Origin: Isoetes taiwanensis
Taxonomy: Eukaryota > Streptophyta > Lycopodiopsida > Isoetales > Isoetaceae
Direction: 5' to 3'
Assembly (NCBI GenBank): GCA_021234155.1
Contig: JAJEKV010000057.1
Coordinates: 5,983,821 to 6,047,820 of the forward strand
Length of the DNA: 64,000 nucleotides
This document shows, one piece after another, positions 23,010 to 32,311 of the stretch. Under the pieces are notes generated by a model. That model was not told the origin of the DNA. It saw only the letters and a program-made list of their open reading frames with translations, and did no database searches. Position 1 is the stretch's first letter; the number at the start of each line of letters is the position of its first letter. A program made the position numbers and the translations under genes.

Positions 23010-24510
23010 CCTGCTCCTCCCGTCATGCTTCAGCCTCCTGCTCATCACGTTCAGGACACGGAGGTTGTTCCTTATATTCAAACTCCCGCAGTGGAAATCG
23101 TGGACATTGGCAACAATCAACCAGTCCGCTTAGCTGCTAAACTTCCACCTACTTATAAAGCACGCGCAGTGACGCTGTTCAAGAAATTCAAACATATCTT
23201 TGCTTGGAGCTACCAAGACCTTCGCGGTATCAAAAAAGAATTGGGGGAACTCACCATTCCTACCAAACCTGATGCACGCCCAATCTAGCAACGACAGTAC
23301 AGGCTCAACCCAAATTACCGTGACCGCGTCAAGGCTGAAATCGACAAACTCTTAGCTGCTGGCCTGATTTATGAGGCCAAACACTCTGAATGGGTGAGCC
23401 CCATCGTCATAGCTCTTAAACACAATGGTAAGATTCGCGTTTGCGTGGATTACCGAAAACTCAATCAAGCCACGGAGCGTGATCACTTTCCGCTTCCCTT
23501 CACTGACCAGGTTCTTGAAGAGGTTGCTGGTCATGAGATGTACTCTTTCATGGATGGTTTTTCAGGGTACAATCAAATTTCTATCAAGCAAGAAGATCAA
23601 CTCAAAACTATCTTCACCACCCCATGGGGCACTTTTGCCTACAAGGTGGTCCCTTTTAGTTTGTCAAACTCTCCTTCAACCTTTCAGCGCATCATGCTCT
23701 CTGTCTTTCAAGACTTTATGAAGGATAAACCTTTTCTTCAGATCTTCCAAGATGATTTTTCGCCTCTGACTCCATGGATGATCATTTGGACAAATTGGAG
23801 CTTGTCTTTCAAAAATGTGATGAATCTGGCATTAGTCTCAATCCTGAGAAGTGCACCTTCTGCGTCACCTCAGGCGTTCTGTTGGGTCATGTGGTCAGTA
23901 AAGACGGCATCACCATGGATCCCGCTAAAATCAGTTGTGTCACGAAAGCTCCGCGCCGTCTAATATCAAAGAGACCAGCTCTTTCACGGGTAAGGTAAAT
24001 TACTATTCCACCTTCATTCACGGACTTGCGGCTATATAGTGACCCCATTCATAAACTCACGGGTGATGAATCCACTTGGGCTTGGAATCCCCAAGCGGAA
24101 GCCGCCGCTTTTCGGGTTGAAGGCATTTACTTACTCGGGCCCCGTTGATTGTTCCTCCTAAATGGGACAAGCCCTTTCATGTTCATGTTGGCGTCTCGCC
24201 TTTGCCATTGGTCTTTGTTCTCTCTCGGGCCTATGATGACACCACGGATAAACCAATCCGCTATGCCGGTAGGAAACTCAATCTGGCGGCGCGCAACTAT
24301 TACGCCGCGGGCGGGAAGCCTTGGGCTTAGTCTTTTTGTGTCCAACGTTTCCGGGCATTATTTGATTGGGAAGCGGATCAAGTTCTTTGTTGATCATCAA
24401 GCTCTTCTTTATTTGATCAACAAAGCCACGCCCACGGGACGCATTGCTCGCTGGGTCCTTCCTTACGCAAGAGTTTGCTCCCTTCGAAATTGTTCATAAG
24501 GCAAAGCAAA
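23010..24510 (+). pseudogene. Reverse transcriptase and RNase H of the gypsy element
   Basis: The RT reads well from 23115: HIFAWSYQDLRGI, EIDKLLAAGLIYE, WVSPIVIALKHNGKIRVCVD, YSFMDGFSGYNQISI (first catalytic Asp) and GTFAYKVVPFSLSNSPSTFQ. The catalytic box reads IFQDDF (DD at 23751-23756), with Gln where Val, Met, Ile or Leu is usual. An in-frame TAG at 23286-23288 lies before QRQYRLNPNY, where a sense codon is expected. The RNase H part (about 24145-24500) shows KPIRYAGRKLNLAARNYYAA and, out of frame, a VHHQAL-like FFVDHQALLYLINKATPTGR. It copies the element RNA into DNA and removes the RNA strand. Confidence 0.9.
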
Positions 24511-24679
24511 TCTCATGTGGTGCACGATTATCTTTCCGCATCCACGGATGATCCCTCCGCGGGTGTTTTACGGCCTTTCCGGGCGCTCAATTGTTCACGG
24601 TCGCGGCCACGCCCCATTGGTTTCACAACTTTCAGCAATATCTTCTCACTGGTGCTCTTCCTCCCGCAGATCCGACGCT

Positions 24680-25952
24680 CTCTCGGACAAGCTTAGCTCA
24701 TACCGTCAGTTTCTCAGAGAAGTCCGTGACTATACCATGGTTGTAGGCCATTTGTATAAACGAGGCAAAGACATGGTCCTCCGTCGTTGTGTCCTTCCTC
24801 ATGAGGTGCCCGATATCGTTCGACAAGGCCATGATGGGCTTGGTGGTGGTCATTTTAGTGGTGGCCTACGGCCGCGCGCGCGCAAAATTCTTTTGGCAGG
24901 ATACTTTTGGCCCACGCTCTTCAAAGATGCCCACGCTTATGCTGCGCCCGTGTGGCGTCATGTCGGCGTGTGGGAAAATACGGCCCGTGGCGGCTCTTCC
25001 ATTGGCGCCGGCCGCCCGCGCCACATCCCTTCAGTAAAATGGGGAATGGATTTTTGTGGGGCCCATGGACCCACCGGCGGCACACCCGTGCCCAGCTATA
25101 TTCGGTCATCCGCGGTTATGCTACCAAATGGGCGAAGCTTGTGCACTTCCGGACAACACTGCTTTGCCCGGCCTGACCAAAGGTCCTCTACGCACATCAT
25201 CACGCGTTTTGGTTGTCCCACGGAACTTGTTAGTGATCGTGGTGTGCATTTTGTCAATCATACCATCAAAGAGCTCACGGATTACCTTCACATCCAACAC
25301 CGGAAGAGTACACCCTATTATCCTCAAGGCAATGGCTTGGCTGAAAGTACCAACAAAACACTCATCACAGTTCTCAAGAAAATTTGTGACGCTTGGCGTC
25401 TGGTTAGCGGGACAAGTTGCCCTCTTGTTCTTTGGGCTTACAACACTAGTTTCAAAATAGCTACTGGTCACACTCCTTTCAAACTGGTTTATGGTCAAGA
25501 AGCTCTCATGCCTTTTGAATATATACTTCCGACTCTCCGTTTTCAACTTGCTACAACACAATCCACCTGCTGCATTCAAGGAAAGGGTTTATCAATTGGA
25601 ACAGTTGGATGAACTTCGGCGTGATGCTTACTTTCGTGTTCTTCATGGCCAACAGTTGCAGAAATCATTGCATGACAAACGACTTAAGACAAAAACATTC
25701 AGAGAAGGAGATTTAGTTCTTCTTTATGATTCTCGTTACAAAAATTTTCCGGGCAAGTTACAGTTTCGATGGCTTGGTCCTTATCAAATTGCTCAAGTGG
25801 TACAACCCAGCGTTTTCAAGCTGGCTGAATTAGATGGCACTCCATTACCTACACTGGTTAATGGCTTTTGCCTCAAACAATTTCATACAACAGAAAGTCA
25901 CAATCATCCACAAGATGCTGTTCCAGACACAAACACAACAGATGGTGACTAA
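24680..25952 (+). pseudogene. Integrase with GPY/F module of the gypsy element
   Basis: The N-terminal zinc domain is partly readable: RQGHDGLGGGHFSGG and ILLAGYFWPTLFKDAHAYA at 24820-24960. The second half of the HHCC motif is scrambled in a CAG-poor patch. The core follows with WGMDF (about 25042), ITRFGCPTELVSDRGVHFVN (about 25201, second catalytic Asp) and STPYYPQGNGLAESTNKTL (25308; Glu in GLAEST is the third catalytic residue). The C-terminal part (to TAA at 25950-25952) contains RWLGPY (GPY at 25776-25784), the GPY/F module. No chromodomain follows. The enzyme inserts element DNA into the genome. Confidence 0.9.
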
Positions 25953-26075
25953 CCAGCGGCATATTTATATTATAGAGGTGAAATTTTTTACAAAATGTGA
26001 GCAGAGCCCATCTATTTTCCGCTATGGGTAGAGCCCTATTTACAAAAACGGGCTGAGAGCCCTATCTACTAAATC

Positions 26076-26315
26076 CTAAGGAGAAAAACCCTCTACTCCG
26101 GGTTGGGGCGAGGGTGATCTGCCGAGGATGTGGTAGTAATTCTGCTCCGGATCCCAGCGCAGGTGAATCACCACCTCCATCCCGTTAGTCAGGGGATCGG
26201 GATGCTCCGCCATCCCGGCACACCACCCGTCCATAGCAATGCCACGGTTGTGGCACCGCCAGAGATCCAAGCAATCCATCTTGCAGGTAATCCACTCAAT
26301 GCAGTTGGAAGGCAT
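26076..26315 (-). CDS. Short antisense ORF after pol
   Basis: A 79-residue frame on the opposite strand, just downstream of integrase, encodes a Cys/Trp-containing peptide (CIEWITCKMDCLDLW at the start). No domain is recognised. Some plant gypsy elements carry antisense genes between pol and the 3' LTR, so it is recorded, but chance is likely. Confidence 0.2.
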   Translation of the reverse strand: MPSNCIEWITCKMDCLDLWRCHNRGIAMDGWCAGMAEHPDPLTNGMEVVIHLRWDPEQNYYHILGRSPSPQPGVEGFSP

Positions 26316-26898
26316 AGTGCACTTGTCGTGCGATCCGGTCGGCGGAACATCTTGGCGCCATCCGGTGTCTCGGCTTAATGCTTGTTAGTCTTATATAGCC
26401 AACCGAGAACCTCCCTGTCGACGTGGACCAATTAGAAATTTTGCCAACGTGTTTGCAATGCAAGGTTGTTACTAAATGGGGAATCTTTTTTCCCGCCGCA
26501 TATCTAGCCATGGTACCTTCTGACACTTTCGTTTTAATAATATCTCACTTCGAGTTGCCAGCATTAAATGACATTCCTTCTTTTCACGCCCGTCGAACAT
26601 TAATGTGCGTCCTTTCACCAGCTGTCCCATCCGATCATTCTCTCACGTCTCATCTCCACCGTTTCTTGCTTCTCCCTTTACCGTTTGGGGACTTAGCCAA
26701 AATTTTGCCTCTCAATCGCCTACTTTGCATCTGTCGCCACCTGGCACCATCAACGGTTGCCGGTTCATCCTCATCATGCCCCTTCGCCAACACTTATGCG
26801 CCCTTAAACCTTTTCACCTATCTGTGTTTTCGTCTTCCGCTCTCCGCTCCCCGCCTTCTCAAGCTCATCCTTCCGGTTCCTCTCCAACGTTCTTTGCC

Positions 26899-27990
26899 AT
26901 GGTTCCTGCACCCAAATTTTCGACCCTTCAAGCTTCTACTCCACGGGATCCGGCTCTTTTCGAGTCTATATCTTTCTTGACGCCCACCTTTCGGGACGCC
27001 CTCGTTGGCCCGAGTCGGGAAGTTGCGGAACACCACAAGCTTTATGAATTCTCACACATGGACCTTCCGGCACCAAATCCAGACCAATTGAAGCAGTTTG
27101 TTGCTAATATCGTCAACCGCCCAGAAGGATATGCTACTGTGGTCGATGGCACCACGATCTTGCTTACTTAGCCCCTGATTTCTGAGGTATTCCAAATTCC
27201 TTTGCAAACACCTTCTTTATCTTGGGCCGCTTTACAGGACATAGATGTCACTGAGTTTGGCGCTGTTCCATATCAAGCGAACATGCATCGCCTCACAAAT
27301 ATCGCAAGGCTCCATGAAACTTTTGTCAAGTTTCTATGGCGCAAATTCCTGGGGTATTCTATCAAAAACACCCATATCAATAAACCATTCTACAATGTGG
27401 TTATCACGGCCGTCTGCTCCACTCACTTTCTTGATTGGCCACAAATGTTGTTCTCTGAGACTCCTACAAGAAGTCGATGTAGCCGGGCTACCCCCTCTTA
27501 CGTCTCACGAGTTTGGGTGGGTGGCCATCTTCAAGCTCTCATTAGTCATTATCTTCCTATTCTGTGTCCCCTTCCATTTCTCATGCCTCCACTCGGCCAT
27601 CTCTACGTTCACTTCCTCAAAACCAACGGTGCACCTTCCGCCATTTCTCCTGGTCATGTTCCACAAAACCACCGCGTATCCTTTGTTTCCTCTTCCTCCT
27701 CACGAACCCACGCCCTCCAATTCTTGTCATATCTCTCGGGCGTCCCAAACACACGGCCTAGCGGGGCCCCCACCTCCACATCCTCGCCCGGCTTACGTAT
27801 CAATATCGGCCGGGATGTTCAAGGCTGCTTTGCTCTCAAGTTGCAAGAATCACGGGGAAGCTCTCATGCATGGAGTTCAAAGCGTCCTTTGGAGGCCTCC
27901 GTCGCGGTTCACCGCGACCTTCAAAGCTGCTACCACGCCGCGTTCACACTCTGGAACCACGGCTTCAAGAAAAGCCGCGAGGCCTTTTAA
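26899..27990 (+). pseudogene. Post-pol accessory ORF of the gypsy element
   Basis: The frame starts MVPAPKFSTLQ (26899) and runs in one phase to 27990, with a single in-frame TAG at 27169-27171. The segment FVANIVNRPEGYATVVDG, followed past the TAG by PLISEVFQIP, has the layout of the plant-transposon-protein domain seen in accessory ORFs of some plant retroelements (a FYANL-like start, a VxG turn, then an FGIP/FQIP end). This is resemblance only. Then come WAALQDIDVTEFGA and ARLHETFVKFLWRKFLGYSI. After about 27460 the frame is Ser/Pro/His-rich and may be shifted. The role is unknown. Confidence 0.55.
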
Positions 27991-28600
27991 GGGCCCGTGA
28001 GGATCTCAAAGGCGCCCACGATCGGAATGCGGCACGCTGGCGTCGGCGGGCTCGATTACAAACCACCATTCGGGAATTGTTGGAGCGGAGAACAAGACAA
28101 AGGACACCCTCACGGGTGACAAGGAGAAAGACATTGCTAAGCTTGACCGTTGTATCGCGAGCTTTCGGGACTTCTGCACTCAAGTTCATGATCGACCGGC
28201 GTGATGCTCGCCTCACCTCCTTAGAAGCTCGGCTTTCCGCGCGACCATTCAATTGGCGTCTCTCCGGGATCGACTTCACGGAGGCTCGAAGCGAAAAATT
28301 GTTGATGATCTTGAGATTGCCACGCAGCTAGCCCTCAATACTCGGGCAATCCTCTTCACATGCCATGCTTCCTCTCAGAAAGGGGTCCGTGATCGATCCG
28401 TCTTACGTTAGAAAGGACAACCGGATCCGCGATCACGGAAAATCAGCTCCGACAAAAGTTTGTCCAATCTGGCGAAGAGGCCCAAACCAAGCGGGGAAGG
28501 CTACTTTAATCTTGGTATCCACACGCGTGCGGGATTTTGCTATTCCTTCCAGTTACGGATTATGTGGTTGCCCTCAGCGCCACTACTTTCTTTTCAAGTG
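27991..28600 (+). pseudogene. Charged, coiled-coil-like segment of the gypsy accessory region
   Basis: The frame at 27870-28331 encodes an Arg/Glu/Leu-rich stretch (REDLKGAHDRNAARWRRRAR, then TIRELLERRTR and RRDARLTSLEARLS). It looks like a coiled coil broken by frameshifts. DNA here has almost no CAG or CTG. It probably continues the accessory protein that begins at 26899. Confidence 0.4.
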
Positions 28601-28699
28601 ATGCGCGCCCGATGGTCACCTTGATGTCCCCCTCTTGAGAGGATTTTTTCGGATCTGGCGGACCTCTCAATAGCGCACAAAGGTTTGCTCTCTGTGCCC

Positions 28700-29760
28700 T
28701 TTTGGTCTTGACCTCCTTCCTTTGTGAGGACCCCGGATTTAATCACTTTCCGGAGTTGTCCGGTAGATGGTGTACATCTTCCATGACTACTATCTGGCTG
28801 ATACCCAGGACAAATTTCGTGAAGGGCCACATCAAAACTTTCAGGGTGACTCACAGGTTCAATGGTTGCTCTTGGATAACAACCCCTATCTGGCAGATCA
28901 TGATCGGACTCACGCCCTTCATCAGGAGTACATGCCAGAGCTTGCTCATCATTTACCTCTCGGCAAGGCAAAAGCTTATTTGGAGCAGTCTTGAAAGAAT
29001 CTTGGGCATCCTGAGGATCTTCCGTTTGCCCAAGTTTATATGCATCATTTGGCAGGCTACAATCAATTGCGTGCCATTCTGGATAGCAAGACAGTACCCA
29101 CAGGATGGGATAGTCCTCCTGTCTATACTCAGCTCTCTACTTCTGAATGGGATAGATGGTGCAAAGCTCTTGATCGACCTTGTACATGAATTGGGGAGCG
29201 GGCTCGGCAGCCCACGCCCATACGGGCATGGCTCCTTCTCCATATGCTTCCTTTGGGTGCCCCTCCACGCCCCGGTTTCTTACCTCGGTGGCGTCTTCCC
29301 TTTTGGGCCGAAGGTCATGGATGGCCCGCGGCTTGGGTGGACTCCTCCACGAGATCTCGGCGGATCTGCGGTGGGATCCCCGTTTTGTCCGACGCTCTGA
29401 GTGGGAAGCTGGTGCCACCTTGGAACAAAATACCAATTGGATCTATATTGCTAATGAGCGTGGTTGGCAACGGCCTGCTGATGCTTTGCATGGCCTTGAT
29501 ACTTTCTTACGAGAATCGCGGCCACCTCACGGACCCTCCACCGTCAAGCTGGTTTTACGTCTTTGCTCTCCGGATGCATCTGGTAAGCTCTTTAAATGCG
29601 GCAGCGTCAATTTTTCTTGCAACCCGAATGCCGGCATCGGTGCCTTCCGGTCTTGGACCTGCCTTCTCATGGAGTGCCGGTTTGTTCCTTGAGGCGCCCA
29701 TCGCGCCACGGAAGACATGAATGCGCTCTCACTTCCTCCTTGATGCGAATCACGCCTGGG
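28700..29760 (+). pseudogene. Second accessory coding region before the 3' LTR
   Basis: The broken frames read FHDYYLADTQDKFREGPHQN (about 28779), HALHQEYMPELAHHLPLGKA (about 28911), AQVYMHHLAGYNQLRAILDS (about 29029), TQLSTSEWDRWCKALDRP (about 29127) and, in another frame, RRSEWEAGATLEQNTNWIYI (about 29390). The density of Trp, Tyr and charged residues suggests a real protein that is interrupted, not noise. No family was recognised. It ends before the purine tract at 29910. Confidence 0.45.
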
Positions 29761-29909
29761 GCTCAACACTCGGCGGCTCTTCAAACACGCCCGGGACCTC
29801 ATTGCCCATTACCATAATGGCGCCCGTCCTCATTCGTGAGGATCACTTTTCAGGCTGGCGGTTTCCCACCCTCGGAAGCACTTCCTCCTTTTCTTGGTGA
29901 GTGTCGTTT

Positions 29910-29918
29910 GGTGGGGAG
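29910..29918 (+). promoter_or_regulatory. Polypurine tract of the gypsy element
   Basis: GGTGGGGAG lies directly before the 3' LTR, the expected place for plus-strand priming. Confidence 0.75.
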
Positions 29919-30505
29919 TGTTAGTCCTTTGCCTCCTAGTCTGGAGACTATTCATGCATCTGACGGACCAGGTCAAGGCCAAGGATCCACAACGGTAGCG
30001 CAGTCCGTCGTCAAAGGCTCGCCAGAAGACCAAAGCGGACCCGCGTAGACAAAGACCACGCTGGCGTCAACAAGAAGCGGCGGCCGGACAAGTGGCGACC
30101 CGTCCGCCCGTGTCGGCGTCGGCGTGATTTGAGCTTTTCAAGAGGCACCACTTTGCATTCCTCATCGGGGCCTCCTTCCGAGAGTCGGCCGAAATCGGTC
30201 GAGAATGTCTATATTGGGCCAAAGGCCATTGTACTATATATATGAGTAGAGCTAGCACATGAGTTTTTAGATGAGTTTTGAGTCTTGTCTCAGTTCAGTT
30301 TTCTCTCGATTGCGAGAGCTCATGTATCTTCATTGACATCAAGGAAGCTTATTATTGTGATCTCATTGTTCTTGTTGTTCTCTTTTCTCTTCTCTTGTTC
30401 TTTCTTGCAAATCTCGCGTGACATAGTTCCCGGATTCTCCTGTTAGATCCAAGGGTCCTCACAGAGGGTTGTCTTGCAGGAGCTCCCGAACCCAGACCCC
30501 AAACA
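29919..30505 (+). repeat. 3' LTR of the gypsy element
   Basis: It starts TGTTAGTCC, ends AAACA and is followed by ATTGT (30506-30510). The TATA-like stretch is conserved at about 30229-30240. Compared with the 5' LTR it holds extra bases near 30380-30470. Confidence 0.92.
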
Positions 30506-30510
30506 ATTGT

Positions 30511-31640
30511 CTCCTGCTAGTCACATTACAGTGGTCAAGTCAGTCCTTAGTAGTTCCCATGTCTATATTACATCCTTACTGCTAGCCTCACAGGTCAAAG
30601 TATATGAGCTCATTGTAATAGTCCGAAACTTTATATGGGTGGGTACTGAGGAAGGGGTTGTGATTAATGTGGCTTGGTTGAAATGCATCCTTCCAAAATG
30701 GACAGGTGGTCTGGGTATGATAGACTTCTTACTGCAGAGCGAAGTCCTTATTTCAAAGTCCATTTGGAGACTGCTGAACGTTAAAGACGCTTTTTTTGGT
30801 TTATGTATTCTTAGACAAGCTCTTGGTCACTGTATCCCTCTAGGCAAGAAGGCAGTCATACCAGTTCTGCCTTAGGCATTATTTTAGCCTCTGCAGCCTT
30901 TTTCAAATGCTTCTCAATTTCTGCATGGATCGTTGGCAGTATGGGATGAAGTGCAGTCAGACATCTTTTTGGGCCATGTCCTTTCATCTATACCCTATTG
31001 GAGACTCTATGATGGTAAGCACTACTGCCTCCAAACACCTCAGCACCTCCACTGGCTGCATCAGTTCATTGCCTTACACAGAGACGATGGGTTCTTGTAG
31101 AGGTTGTCTCTATTTAAGCATGGTATAAAGCCGGTCGCCTATTGTCTTGGCTTGAATTTCGGGCAAAATTTCTACTCTCTCGTGGGGATGTGCCTGTATG
31201 GGAAAAGGTTGCAGAAAATTTGCCTCTTATGGTGTAGGTTGGTGGTGCAGAAAGGCCTTGGGACTGTCAAGAAAATATCCACAGAGGCAGGCACTTTGTC
31301 AACTCAGTATATCACCTCCTCTTAGCACCATAACCCTCTCCACTCCTGCTAGATGGATGGTGCCTATAGGTTCCACAACCCAATTTGAGTCGTATATGGC
31401 GCTGGCTTTGGGATAAGTTACTCCATCCTAAAGTTTCTATACTTTGGCGGTAGGTTATCCACAGGTGCCTGCGTGAGAATGCCTTCCGGCATAGTTTGCA
31501 TATCTGCAGTATGCACGATCTACCTTTTAGATGTTGAGACTCTTGAACATCGTCTTTTTTATTGTCTAGAGGTTCGGTCAACGTGATCTTGGCTACAAGG
31601 TTTGTTTAACATCGCACTGGACTGCCGATGCATGCTCCTG
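30511..31640 (+). pseudogene. L1 reverse transcriptase C-terminal and zinc-knuckle part
   Basis: This continues the L1 broken by the gypsy element. It reads SHITVVKSVLSSSHVYITSL (about 30523), NFIWVGTEEGVVINVAWLKC (about 30630) and PKWTGGLGMIDFLLQSEVLI (about 30690), the typical PKxxGGLG region of L1 ORF2. Downstream, LWDKLLHPKVSILWR (about 31406), then VIHRCLREN and a short HICSMHDLPFR lead into the zf-RVT-type Cys/His region. A TAG at 31451-31453 interrupts it. An A-rich 3' tail follows at 32008-32038. Confidence 0.85.
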
Positions 31641-32205
31641 GTGTCTTATCCCAATGCATGGCCCCCAGCTAAACACAGGGCATTACATCTTGGTTCTGGT
31701 TGGCTCATGTAGTTGATATGAAAGCGTCACAAACGTCACATTTTTCATGACATTCACATAGCATTATTGTTGTGGCCCAGAATAAGGTACTGATGGCTTA
31801 CCAGTATTCCTCCCTTGAGTCAGAAGTGACAAAATGTATTTGGATTCAATATCTTCAAATTGGTTCTTATTGTTAGTCTCCTATTTTGGAGTAAGTAAAT
31901 TGTGCTTCAAGCTCGTGCTCCTGTTCTTGAGCCTACATAGTTAGATGAGACATATACACATTTTGTACTTTTCATATTTGATTAATAAAATTTTTAGTTT
32001 CATTCTTCAAAAAAAGAAAAAGAAAAAGAAAATAAAAACGTGTAATGGAAGCCCATTGAGAATGGAGTTTCAGGGAGCAAACACTAACGGAATGACACAT
32101 GCTTGGGAACGTGTACTAAAACATGAAATGAATGAAGTGCAGTACGGGTTCCGAGTATCTATGGTTCGAACTACAAAACCTAACATCAAAAATACCCATC
32201 AGAAG

Positions 32206-32213
32206 TATAAATA
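32206..32213 (+). promoter_or_regulatory. TATA box of the MurE gene
   Basis: TATAAATA lies about 100 bp before the preferred ATG (32312) and about 170 bp after the L1 A-rich tail. Transcription would start near 32240. Confidence 0.6.
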
Positions 32214-32311
32214 GGAATATTCAAACATATTTCTAATCTAACCCCACTGTAATGGAGTTAGTATGATCTTTGCCAGAGGTTTTAGTAAACGAAGGGTTTT
32301 ACATGGTAGCC

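Larger units (their letters stand above)
19407..30505 (+). mobile_element. Ty3/gypsy LTR retrotransposon, 11.1 kb, nested in the L1
   Basis: The element is complete in outline: 5' LTR, gag with three zinc knuckles, protease, reverse transcriptase/RNase H, integrase with GPY/F motif, a long post-pol region and 3' LTR. The target duplication ATTGT is intact (19402-19406 and 30506-30510). LTRs start TG and end CA. A purine tract (29910-29918) precedes the 3' LTR. No standard Met primer-binding site follows the 5' LTR. The domain order protease-RT-RNase H-integrase identifies Ty3/gypsy. No chromodomain was seen after integrase. Frames are broken often, but unevenly, in patches poor in CAG/CTG, so part of the damage may be sequence error. 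Confidence 0.95.
17240..32040 (+). mobile_element. L1-type LINE interrupted by a Ty3/gypsy element
   Basis: The endonuclease (17240-17905) and the 5' two-thirds of the reverse transcriptase (18430-19406) lie left of the gypsy element. The C-terminal RT and zinc-knuckle region (30511-31640) and the 3' end lie right of it. Joining 19406 to 30511 restores one continuous reading (CCAAAATTGT then CTCCTGC) without gain or loss beyond the duplicated ATTGT. The 3' end shows AATAAAATTTTTAGTTTC followed by an A-rich tail (32008-32038). The 5' end is uncertain and may extend to about 14 kb. Confidence 0.85.
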
